This document shows, piece after piece, positions 25,564 to 35,010 of a stretch of DNA of 64,000 bases. The DNA lies in contig JBEGWF010000145.1 in NCBI GenBank assembly GCA_041177965.1, positions 6,844 through 70,843 of the forward strand. The letters run 5' to 3'. Each line of letters begins with the position of its first letter. Positions within the stretch are counted from its first letter, which is position 1. A program made the position numbers and the translations under genes. The stretch comes from SXXZ01 sp041177965. GTDB lineage: Bacteria > Verrucomicrobiota > Verrucomicrobiia > Limisphaerales > UBA9464. Below the pieces are notes generated by a model. It did no database searches, was not told the origin of the DNA, and saw only the letters and a list, made by a program, of their open reading frames with translations.

Positions 25564-26658
25564 ATGTCCCCACGCATGAGTTCCCAACCGACCGCACGCA
25601 ACATCGCCCCGGGAAATGCCGGTGGTCCGCGACGGCACTTCGCCTCCGACAACTATGCGGGCATCACCCCGGAGGCCTGGGCCGCCCTCGCCGAGGCCAA
25701 TCAGGACCATGAGCCGGCCTACGGCAACGATCGCTGGACCCAGGCCGCGGCCGACCGGATCCGCGACCTGTTCGAGACCCCCTGCGAGGTCTTCTTCGTC
25801 TTCAATGGAACGGCTGCCAATTCCCTGGCGCTGGCGACCTGCTGCCAGAGCTACCACAGCGTGCTCTGCCACGAGGTGGCCCACGTCGAGAAGGACGAAT
25901 GCGGCGCCCCGGAGTTCTTCAGCAACGGCTCGAAGCTGCTGCTCCTGCCCGGCGACTCCGGGAAGTTGACCCCTGCGGGCATCGAGGAGGCGGTGCATCG
26001 GCGCACGGACCTCCACTATCCCAAGCCCAAGGTGGTGACCGTCACCGAACCCACCGAGGTCGGCACCGTGTACACCCCCCGGGAACTGCGCGCCATCGGG
26101 GCCATGACCAAGAAGCTCGGGCTCCGCCTGCACATGGACGGCGCCCGTTTCGCCAATGCCGTGGCCGCGCTCGGGGTCGCCCCCCGGGAGATCACCTGGC
26201 AGGCCGGCGTCGACGTGCTTTCCTTCGGCGGCACCAAGAATGGCATCCACGTGGGGGAGACGGTGGTCTTCTTCAATCTCGAGCTCGCCGAGGAATTCGC
26301 CTACCGGGCCAAGCAGGCCGGTCAGCTCTGCTCCAAGATGCGCTTCATGTCGGCCCCCTGGGTCGGGATGCTGCGGGACGGCGTGTGGCTGCGGCACGCA
26401 GCCCATGCCAACGCCATGGCCACCCTGCTCCACGACCTCATCGCTCCTTGCCCGGGTGTGAAGATCCTCTTTCCCCGGCAGGTCAACAGCGTCTTCGTCG
26501 AGCTGCCCAAACCGGTCATCCAGGCGCTCTGGGACCGGGGCTGGCTGTTCTACAATTTCATCGGCGAGGGCGGCTGTCGGCTGATGTGCTCCTGGGACAC
26601 CCGCGAGGAGGATGTCCGGGCCTTCGCCGCCGACCTGCGGGCCTGCATCGGCGCCTGA
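25564..26658 (+). CDS. Low-specificity threonine aldolase-like PLP enzyme
   Basis: 364 residues of the beta-eliminating lyase/threonine aldolase family, which cleaves L-threonine or related 3-hydroxy amino acids to glycine and an aldehyde. ASDNYAGITPEAWAAL is the N-terminal signature, the base-stacking residues are in CHEVAHVEKDECGAPEF, MDGARFANA carries the cofactor Asp, and the PLP lysine is Lys225 in SFGGTKNGIHVGE. An internal ATG at 25576 is an equally plausible start; neither has a Shine-Dalgarno. The gene is monocistronic-looking, 116 bp after the terminator and 57 bp before the next gene. Confidence 0.87.
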   Translation: MSPRMSSQPTARNIAPGNAGGPRRHFASDNYAGITPEAWAALAEANQDHEPAYGNDRWTQAAADRIRDLFETPCEVFFVFNGTAANSLALATCCQSYHSVLCHEVAHVEKDECGAPEFFSNGSKLLLLPGDSGKLTPAGIEEAVHRRTDLHYPKPKVVTVTEPTEVGTVYTPRELRAIGAMTKKLGLRLHMDGARFANAVAALGVAPREITWQAGVDVLSFGGTKNGIHVGETVVFFNLELAEEFAYRAKQAGQLCSKMRFMSAPWVGMLRDGVWLRHAAHANAMATLLHDLIAPCPGVKILFPRQVNSVFVELPKPVIQALWDRGWLFYNFIGEGGCRLMCSWDTREEDVRAFAADLRACIGA

Positions 26659-26715
26659 TCGCCGAGGCCGGTCCGGCCGCCTTTCCCGCCACCCGAATCG
26701 GACTATCCTGTCGCC

Positions 26716-27843
26716 ATGGAACCGGAAACCCGCGTGGGCACCACCGCTCGGCTGAAGGGCGAAGTGGTCTACTTCTTCGCCTACGACATCGCCTACGAGT
26801 TGTCGCGGGACCTCCCGGACCATCTGGTCGGCCACCCGGTCTCCCAATACCGGCTCGACGCCTCCAAGCGCAATCCCAAGCACCTGGTGTTCTATCGCCC
26901 GAGGATGGTCCGGTTGCCACCGCAACAGCGGGTCGGCCCGCACGGCCCGGTGTCCATCCAGATCGAGGCGAAGATCCTCGCCATCGGGGCCATCAGCATC
27001 CGGGTGCGGGTCCCCTTTGAGATCGACGGCCTGGCCGATCTGGTCGAATACCACGACCTGCGTCTCGAAGACAGGTCACTCGATCAGGAGATCCGATCCC
27101 TCGCCGATCGGATTCGCACCGAACTGGCACCGCACGTCCTCCGGCCCAACGAGGGACTCTCGGAGGAGGAGGCCTACACGGTCTTCTGCCTGCAGCCGCC
27201 GGTCGCCGACGGCGCCCCGTTCCATGCCGAGGAATGGCTGACGAGCCAGCGCGAATCGATCGCGGGCCTGCTCAACCAGGAGGACGATCCCGCCCGCCTC
27301 TCGGACCAGGAGGTCCACGAATCGACCTCCCGCCACCTGAGCTACTACCGGCACGACCTGGCCGTGATCGACTGGGATGCCGCACTGCTGGTCGACAGCC
27401 CCAGCGAGTGGGAGGAGTGCCTCTACGCCATCGAGGTGGCCAACCTGCAATTGGCGGAACTGGAAGCCTACGACCGTCATCTCGACCTCGTACTGGAGCG
27501 CAGCTACCGCGACCTGGCCGGCGCTCCCATGCGGACCCGAAAGGCCCTGATCACCGGCCTGCGCGAGCTCCGGATCGACATGGCCCGGTTCAGCGACGAA
27601 CTGTCCAACATCAACAAGTTCCTCGGCGACTGGCACCTGGCGCGCATCTACGAGACCGCGGCCGGGCGCTTCCACCTTTCGGATTGGAAGAAGGGGGTCG
27701 AGGAGAAGCTGAAGACCGTCGGCGAACTCCATGAACTCCTGAAATCCGACCACTCCAACCGCTGGATGATGGCCCTGGAGATCACCATCGTGCTGCTGTT
27801 CATCCTCGATGTCGTGCTGCTGCTCCTGGGTGGCAAGAAGTGA
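26716..27843 (+). CDS. C-terminally membrane-anchored protein, RMD1/DUF155-like
   Basis: 375 residues, not clearly assignable. It starts with a beta-rich region (GEVVYFFAYDIAYELSRDLP and an ISIRVRVPFEIDG segment), has a long helical middle rich in Glu, Arg and Leu (about 150-330) and ends in a single hydrophobic segment (residues 349-371) with a GGKK tail. This layout, a soluble alpha/beta body with a helical hairpin and one C-terminal membrane anchor, resembles the RMD1/DUF155 family known from mitochondria and bacteria. Similarity is by topology only, so the family call is tentative. It ends 19 bp before rsmH and is probably co-transcribed with it. Confidence 0.5.
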   Translation: MEPETRVGTTARLKGEVVYFFAYDIAYELSRDLPDHLVGHPVSQYRLDASKRNPKHLVFYRPRMVRLPPQQRVGPHGPVSIQIEAKILAIGAISIRVRVPFEIDGLADLVEYHDLRLEDRSLDQEIRSLADRIRTELAPHVLRPNEGLSEEEAYTVFCLQPPVADGAPFHAEEWLTSQRESIAGLLNQEDDPARLSDQEVHESTSRHLSYYRHDLAVIDWDAALLVDSPSEWEECLYAIEVANLQLAELEAYDRHLDLVLERSYRDLAGAPMRTRKALITGLRELRIDMARFSDELSNINKFLGDWHLARIYETAAGRFHLSDWKKGVEEKLKTVGELHELLKSDHSNRWMMALEITIVLLFILDVVLLLLGGKK

Positions 27844-27862
27844 CCCGAACCGCTCCGCCCCC

Positions 27863-28981
27863 ATGACTCCCGATCCCGATCCCTCCGCCGCACCGACCCC
27901 GATGCCCGGGGGTGAACCCCTCAGACGACGCCGGGTCCGCTATTCGGGCACCCATCCGAAGCGTTTCTCCGAGAAGTACAAGGAACGGGCGCCCGAACGG
28001 TATGCCGATGCGGTGGCCAAGGTCATCGCCTCGGGCAAGACGCCGGCCGGCTCCCACCGGTCCATCATGGTCGCCGAGATCCTGGAGACCCTGGAACCCC
28101 GCCCCGGGCAGACGGTGGTCGACTGCACCCTGGGCTATGGCGGCCACGCGCGTGAGATCCTGGGGCGACTCGGGGAAGAGGGCCGCCTGATCGGCTTCGA
28201 CTGCGATCCGGTGGAATTGCCCAAGACCGTCGAACGATTGCGGCAGGCCGGATGGGATGAATCACGGTTCATTCCGGTGCGGAGCAATTTCGCCGGCCTC
28301 GCCGCGGGGCTGGCCGGCCTGGGGATCCACGGGGTCGACGGCATCCTGGCCGACCTCGGGGTGTCCTCGATGCAGATCGATGATCCGACCCGGGGTTTCA
28401 CCTACAAGGACGACGGTCCCCTCGACCTGCGCATGAACCCCCTGAAAGGGCTCTCCGCCGCCGAGTGGCTCGCCCGCGCGACTCCGGTAGGACTCGCCAC
28501 CGCCCTCCGGGACAACGCCGACGAACCGATGGCCGACGCCCTGGCCGGGGCCGTCGTCGAGGCGGTCCGGAAACGACCGGTCACAGGGACCCGGGAGTTG
28601 GCCCGACTGCTGCACGAGATCTACCGGACGCGGGGATGGACCCGGGACAAGACCGAAGGGGACGCCCGCATCCGGAGGTTCTTCCAGGCCCTCCGGATCG
28701 AGGTGAATGACGAATTCGGCGTGTTGGAGGCCCTGTTGCGGCAATTGCCCGACTGCCTGAAGCCCGGGGGACGCGTGGCCATCCTGACCTTCCATTCCGG
28801 TGAAGACCGGCGGGTCAAACACGCCTTCGCCGAAGGCCAACGCCGAGGGATCTACCAGGTCGTCAACGACTCGGTACGACGCCCCGGACCCGAGGAACTC
28901 CGCTCCAACCCCCGGTCCGCCTCGGCGAAGCTGCGCTGGGCCATCCGTGGCACCGGAGCCTCCCACTCCAAGGCCGGCTAG
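27863..28981 (+). CDS. rsmH: 16S rRNA (cytosine1402-N4)-methyltransferase
   Basis: 372 residues, with an N-terminal extension of about 60 residues rich in Pro, Arg and Glu before the conserved core. HRSIMVAEILETL and DCTLGYGGHAREIL are the SAM motif, LADLGVSSMQIDDPTRGFTY and GPLDLRMNP are diagnostic, and ARIRRFFQALRIEVNDEF and TFHSGEDRRVKHAF complete the set. It methylates N4 of C1402 in the ribosomal decoding site. The ATG at 27863 has no Shine-Dalgarno. RsmH usually sits in the mraZ-mraW division cluster; here it stands outside any such cluster. It is convergent with the small coiled-coil gene (13 bp apart). Confidence 0.94.
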   Translation: MTPDPDPSAAPTPMPGGEPLRRRRVRYSGTHPKRFSEKYKERAPERYADAVAKVIASGKTPAGSHRSIMVAEILETLEPRPGQTVVDCTLGYGGHAREILGRLGEEGRLIGFDCDPVELPKTVERLRQAGWDESRFIPVRSNFAGLAAGLAGLGIHGVDGILADLGVSSMQIDDPTRGFTYKDDGPLDLRMNPLKGLSAAEWLARATPVGLATALRDNADEPMADALAGAVVEAVRKRPVTGTRELARLLHEIYRTRGWTRDKTEGDARIRRFFQALRIEVNDEFGVLEALLRQLPDCLKPGGRVAILTFHSGEDRRVKHAFAEGQRRGIYQVVNDSVRRPGPEELRSNPRSASAKLRWAIRGTGASHSKAG

Positions 28982-28994
28982 GGCGGTTCCGCCA

Positions 28995-29270
28995 TCACCC
29001 GCCGCGCACACGATCCTTCTTGGCCTCGCGTTCGGCCTCGATCTTGGCCTTCTCCACCGCGTAGCGCTGCCGAAGCAGATCCACGGTCTCGGTGTCGCCG
29101 GCCGCCTGCGCCGCCTGGATCGACTCGCGGGTGGAGAGATCCTCCTGGGCCAGCTTGGCGGCGTAGATCGAATCCAGTTCCGCCAACTCCGCCTTCTGGG
29201 ACGCGGTCAACTTGGTGGCGGGCGCCGTCCTGCTCAACCGCTCCATCGCCAGCTCATAGGCCGATTTCAT
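28995..29270 (-). CDS. Small coiled-coil protein of unknown function
   Basis: 91 residues, almost wholly helical and charged: MKSAYELAMERLSRT, then a Lys/Glu/Ala-rich run with RQRYAVEKAKIEAEREAKKDR. It fits a single coiled coil with no signal peptide, membrane segment or metal motif. I do not recognise a named family. The start at 29270 leaves out an upstream stretch that looks non-coding. It is divergent from the rhamnulose-phosphate aldolase gene (182 bp) and convergent with rsmH. Confidence 0.6.
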   Translation of the reverse strand: MKSAYELAMERLSRTAPATKLTASQKAELAELDSIYAAKLAQEDLSTRESIQAAQAAGDTETVDLLRQRYAVEKAKIEAEREAKKDRVRGG

Positions 29271-29452
29271 GGATGCGATGCTCGGACAAAACCGGGCGGA
29301 AATCCATCCCCGGCTCATCCCGGGGCGACCGGTGGAACGGGCGGAGGCGCATCGTCGCGGTGGCGATTCCAAGTTTCGGTTTGACGGACCGGATGGTCCC
29401 GCCAGCGTTGTCGTTTCGGGGTCGCCAGCCGATCCTTCTGCAGACAATTCCC

Positions 29453-31645
29453 ATGAGCCCATTCAAGCACGTCTCCAACCTTTGGAATGACACGGAAGCC
29501 AACGCCCTGAGCGGCGCCGACCGCCTGGTCTACCGCTCGAACAAGCTGGGATCCGACCAACGGGTCACCAACACCGGTGGCGGCAACACCTCCTCCAAAC
29601 TGGTGGAGAAGGATCCCCTCACCGGCCAGGACGTCACCGTCCTCTGGGTCAAGGGTTCCGGCGGAGACCTGCGCACCGCCTCGCGGGAGTTCTTCAGCTC
29701 GCTCTACCAGGACCGCTTGATGGCCCTCCAGGGAGTCTACGGCGCCCGCACCGACAAGGGCCTGAAGTCGCCGGCCGAGGACGACATGGTGGCGATGTAT
29801 TCGCACACCACATTCAACCTCAATCCGAGGGCCTCTTCGATCGACACCCCGTTGCACAGCTTCATCCCCGGGAAGCATGTCGACCACATGCACCCCAACG
29901 CGATCATCGCCATCGCGGCTTCGAGCCGCTGCGTGGAGCTGACCCGCGAGATCTTCGGCGACTCCATGGACTACGTGCCCTGGATGCGCCCGGGCTTCGA
30001 ACTGGGCCTGGCGATGCAGGAGATCTGCCGCAAGAACCCCAAGGCCAAGGCCATCATGATGGGGCAGCACGGGTTCATCTCCTGGGATGAGGATGACAAG
30101 CAGTGCTACCTGGCCACGCTCGCCTACATCGAGAAGGCCGCCGCCTACATCGAGGCCAAGTACCAGGCCAAGGGCGGCGACGCGACCGCCTTCGGCGGTG
30201 CCAAACACCAGACGCTGCCGCAGGAGGTCCGCAACGAGCGCCTGGCGGCCATCCTGCCCTGGCTGCGCGGTCAGGTGAGCCAGCACCGACGCCTCATCGG
30301 CACCGTCCAGGACGACGAGCGGATCCTGCGTTTCGTCAATTCCAAGGATGCGGCCCGCTTGGCCGAGCTCGGCACGAGCTGCCCCGACCACTTCCTGCGC
30401 ACCAAGATCAAGCCGCTGTACGTCGACTGGAATCCTCAGACCGAAGACGCCGCCGCCCTCAAGGCCAAGCTCAAGGCGGGCCTGGAGCAGTATCGCAAGG
30501 ACTACGCGGCCTATTACGAGCGTTGCAAGCGGTCGAACTCCCCCGCGATGCGAGATCCCAACCCCACGGTCATCCTCATCCCGGGCCTGGGCATGGTGGC
30601 CTGGGGCAAGGACAAATCGGAGAGCCGCGTCACCGCCGAGTTCTACAACTGTGCGGTCGAGGTGATGCGCGGAGCCGAGGCGATCGACCGCTACATCGCC
30701 CTGCCCCAGCAGGAGGCGTTCGACATCGAGTATTGGCTGCTCGAGGAGGCCAAGCTGCGCCGCATGCCGCCCGAGAAGGAGCTGGCCCGCCAGGTGGTCA
30801 TCGTGATCGGGGCCGGCTCCGGCATCGGCCGCGAGACGGCGCTGCGGATCAGCAAGGAAGGCGCCCAGATCGTGTGCGTCGACCTCAACGAGGCGGCCGC
30901 CCAGGCCACCGCCAACGAGATCACCGCCAAGCTCGGTCAGGGCATCGGCGTCGCCGGCACCGGGATCAGCGGGTGTGGACCGGCCATAGGGTTGGCGGCA
31001 AACATCACCGACAGGGCCAGCATCCGGGCCATGCTCGACCGCGTGGCTTTGGCCTACGGCGGGTTCGATTCCATCTGCGTCACCGCGGGAATCTTCGTAC
31101 CCAGCGACACCAGAGGACACATCCCGGACGACAAGTGGGCGCTCACCTTCAACATCAACGTCACCGGCAGTTACCTGGTCGGCGACGAGGCCGCCAAGAC
31201 CTGGAAGGAGCAGGGACTGCGCGGCAATCTGGTGCTCACCACCAGCGCCAACGCGGTGGTGGCCAAGAAGGGCAGCGTGGCCTACGACTGCTCCAAGGCC
31301 GCGGCCAATCATCTGGTACGCGAACTCGCCATGGAGCTCAGCCCGCTGGTGCGGGTGAACGGTGTGGCGCCGGCCACCGTGGTCCAGGGATCGGCCATGT
31401 TCCCCCGCGACCGCGTCATCGGGTCGCTGGCCAAGTACAACATCCCCTACACCGACGACGAGGCCACCGAGTCGCTGGTCCGCAAACTGGCCCAGTTCTA
31501 TGCCGACCGGACACTGACCAAGTCGCCGATCACCCCGGCCGACCAGGCCGAGGCGTACTTCCTGTTGGTGAGCCAGCGCCTGAGCAAGACCACCGGACAG
31601 GTGATCACCGTGGACGGCGGCCTGCACGAGGCGTTCCTGCGCTGA
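29453..31645 (+). CDS. Bifunctional rhamnulose-1-phosphate aldolase/lactaldehyde dehydrogenase
   Basis: 730 residues with two domains. The N-terminal class II aldolase part (about 1-440) carries NTGGGNTS, the zinc-binding HSFIPGKHVDHMHPNA and GQHGFISWDEDD. The C-terminal part (about 455-730) is a short-chain dehydrogenase with VIVIGAGSGIGRE for NAD and catalytic YDCSKAA. This architecture is known from the RhaEW/YuxG group: it splits rhamnulose-1-phosphate to DHAP and lactaldehyde and oxidises the lactaldehyde. It is the only rhamnose-pathway gene in the window. No other rha genes flank it and no transport gene is nearby. Confidence 0.9.
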   Translation: MSPFKHVSNLWNDTEANALSGADRLVYRSNKLGSDQRVTNTGGGNTSSKLVEKDPLTGQDVTVLWVKGSGGDLRTASREFFSSLYQDRLMALQGVYGARTDKGLKSPAEDDMVAMYSHTTFNLNPRASSIDTPLHSFIPGKHVDHMHPNAIIAIAASSRCVELTREIFGDSMDYVPWMRPGFELGLAMQEICRKNPKAKAIMMGQHGFISWDEDDKQCYLATLAYIEKAAAYIEAKYQAKGGDATAFGGAKHQTLPQEVRNERLAAILPWLRGQVSQHRRLIGTVQDDERILRFVNSKDAARLAELGTSCPDHFLRTKIKPLYVDWNPQTEDAAALKAKLKAGLEQYRKDYAAYYERCKRSNSPAMRDPNPTVILIPGLGMVAWGKDKSESRVTAEFYNCAVEVMRGAEAIDRYIALPQQEAFDIEYWLLEEAKLRRMPPEKELARQVVIVIGAGSGIGRETALRISKEGAQIVCVDLNEAAAQATANEITAKLGQGIGVAGTGISGCGPAIGLAANITDRASIRAMLDRVALAYGGFDSICVTAGIFVPSDTRGHIPDDKWALTFNINVTGSYLVGDEAAKTWKEQGLRGNLVLTTSANAVVAKKGSVAYDCSKAAANHLVRELAMELSPLVRVNGVAPATVVQGSAMFPRDRVIGSLAKYNIPYTDDEATESLVRKLAQFYADRTLTKSPITPADQAEAYFLLVSQRLSKTTGQVITVDGGLHEAFLR

Positions 31646-31691
31646 CCGGCGCTTCGGAACGACCGCTGCCGGACATCACCCCGGCCCGTGC

Positions 31692-31719
31692 GGTCTGCGG
31701 GGCTTCGGCCCCGCAGACC
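31692..31719. terminator. UUCG-capped 12-bp hairpin between convergent genes
   Basis: GGTCTGCGGGGC (31692-31703), TTCG loop, GCCCCGCAGACC (31708-31719): a perfect 12-bp stem with an exceptionally stable UUCG tetraloop. It lies between the convergent rhamnulose-phosphate aldolase and NtrC-type genes, 46 bp after the former. No T-run follows on either strand, so it may serve as a Rho-independent-like or RNA-stabilising hairpin for both transcripts. The rest of the 269-bp gap contains a short imperfect GGGCGGGAATCCCCAG duplication (31757-31790) and no gene. Confidence 0.5.
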
Positions 31720-31914
31720 CCATGGACGGGCCCACAAGCCCCCCGAAGATCCGAAAGGGGCGGGAATCCCCAGGGCGGGAATCCCCAGAAGTGGCATTGC
31801 CGACGATCCGGACACCGAGCGACCCGGGCGGGAGGCGGGTGTGAAGGTTCATGGAGGACACCGATCAGCGCCCCGGGCACGAATCGGGCCCCTGCGCTCG
31901 ACCCATCCTTGCGG

Positions 31915-33462
<1,548 letters not shown>

Positions 33463-33496
33463 GTGCTCGTTGCCATCGGCCACAATCACCTTTCCG

Positions 33497-33530
33497 GACC
33501 CAAGGGAGCGTTCAGACCCAAGGGGGCGTT
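33497..33530. repeat. 16-bp near-perfect direct repeat upstream of the NtrC-type gene
   Basis: GACCCAAGGGAGCGTT (33497-33512) and GACCCAAGGGGGCGTT (33515-33530) differ at one base and are spaced 18 bp centre to centre, almost two helix turns. They lie 35-68 bp upstream of the regulator start and just downstream of the TPR gene stop. A binding site for a dimeric regulator or a simple local duplication are both possible. Confidence 0.55.
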
Positions 33531-33537
33531 TGGACGA

Positions 33538-34929
33538 TCAACCCTGCGAGGCATAGTACTGGTCGACCCTGGCCATGACATCGCGATAGGCGATGTCCTG
33601 CTCATAGATGAGCTTGAATTGTTCAATGGCCTCTTGGGGACGATTCATTTTTTCCAGGACAACGCCGAGGTGATACGTCAGGTCCTTGGCTTCATCGTCA
33701 AAAACCGGCTTCTCCTTTAGCGCTTCCTGCAACTTTCTTGCGGCCATGTCGTTCATGCCGCGATGGAGGAACGCCCGGGCCAGGAGCCCCATGGCGGCGA
33801 TGCGGCGATTGGGGTTGTTCTGGGCCTTCTGGAGCTCCGCGATGGCCTCACCCATGCGCCCCGCCTTGAAATGCAATTCCCCCAATTCGAATCGGACGAG
33901 CAGGTCGGTGGGATTTGCCTCGGCACGACGCCGGGCATCCTCGAGAAGGTAGTCCTGACGGCGTTGCCGGAGCCCCTCCAGCGCCTTTTGACCGTCTTCG
34001 GTATGGGTATCGATCCCCCTCTCCGCCTCGCCGAACTGGGCCAGACGGGCGTCCCTGATGCACTGGAGGATCAGCGGATCGTTGAGGCCGGTCACCGCGA
34101 GGACCTGCTCGAAGCAGGAGATCGCCCGCTCGAAATCCCCCTTCTTGAGGCACAGGTCGGCGAGTGTCCGGAGGACGCGGGGATTGGCGGGATCGGCCAG
34201 TCGCAGCGCCTCCTGTTCGACGATCAACCGCTCGACCACCTCGATGTCCTTCACCTCGCGGTGTTCCTGCTCGAGCGATTTCGCCTGCTCCTTGTCGCGC
34301 AGCACATCGCGGTAGCTGCCGGTGCCGCTGGAGAGCTGTTCGTAGCCGCCCTCCCGGAGTGTCCGCAGGGCGAGGAGGTTCTTGAGCCGCTCGTTGAGGG
34401 CCGGGTTGCCGGGGTCGCCGGCCAGGAGATCGCGCAGGATCTTCTCGGCGCGGGCCCGATTGCCCAACTGCGTGTGGGCCTCCACCAGTTTCTCGGCCAG
34501 CCTGCGATCGGAAGGATTGGCCTTGAAGGCGACCTCCAGCGAAAGCAGCGCCGTCTTCGGGAGATGCGCCTGCAGGGCCGCATCGGCCAGCAGGTCGTGG
34601 GCCTGCATGTTGGACGGATCCTGGTTGAGGGCGTCCTCGGCGATCTGGATCGCCTCGAACGGGTCGGTGCGGAGAGCCAGTCGGCCCGCGGTCAGGGTGT
34701 TGGCCGAACCCAACAGCTTCTTGAACAGACCGCCCCCGCGATTGCCGGCCCGCTTGTGCTGCGCCGCCCGGAGCGCCTCCCGGCATTCGTAGAACGCGGG
34801 CTCGGCCTTGAGGACCTGGACGAAGAGGGTCACCGCGTAGTCGAGGTTGTTCTTCTGGAGGGCCGCCAGACCCTTGTCGAACAGCTCCCGCTGGGCCACG
34901 GGGATCTCCACCAACGTCTTCTCTGCCAT
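33538..34929 (-). CDS. Tetratricopeptide-repeat protein
   Basis: 463 residues built from TPR-like helical hairpins: an N-terminal repeat set (about 12-180) with FVQVLKAEPAFYECREALRAA, a middle with a charged spacer (DVLRDKEQAKSLEQEHREVKDIEVVERLI) and repeats again to the C-terminus (FERAISCFEQVLAVTGLN, GRMGEAIAELQKAQNNPNRR, RPQEAIEQFKLIYEQD). No signal peptide or membrane segment, so a cytoplasmic scaffolding protein. It is the gene immediately upstream of the NtrC-type regulator on the same strand (75 bp). A joint operon is likely. Its partner is unknown. Confidence 0.83.
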   Translation of the reverse strand: MAEKTLVEIPVAQRELFDKGLAALQKNNLDYAVTLFVQVLKAEPAFYECREALRAAQHKRAGNRGGGLFKKLLGSANTLTAGRLALRTDPFEAIQIAEDALNQDPSNMQAHDLLADAALQAHLPKTALLSLEVAFKANPSDRRLAEKLVEAHTQLGNRARAEKILRDLLAGDPGNPALNERLKNLLALRTLREGGYEQLSSGTGSYRDVLRDKEQAKSLEQEHREVKDIEVVERLIVEQEALRLADPANPRVLRTLADLCLKKGDFERAISCFEQVLAVTGLNDPLILQCIRDARLAQFGEAERGIDTHTEDGQKALEGLRQRRQDYLLEDARRRAEANPTDLLVRFELGELHFKAGRMGEAIAELQKAQNNPNRRIAAMGLLARAFLHRGMNDMAARKLQEALKEKPVFDDEAKDLTYHLGVVLEKMNRPQEAIEQFKLIYEQDIAYRDVMARVDQYYASQG

Positions 34930-35010
34930 GGAAAGAGGCTAGGTCCGATACCTAGTTCGAGGCAATACGACAACGGTCGCGACCAATCTTTCCGGCATGT
35001 CCGCCGGGCT

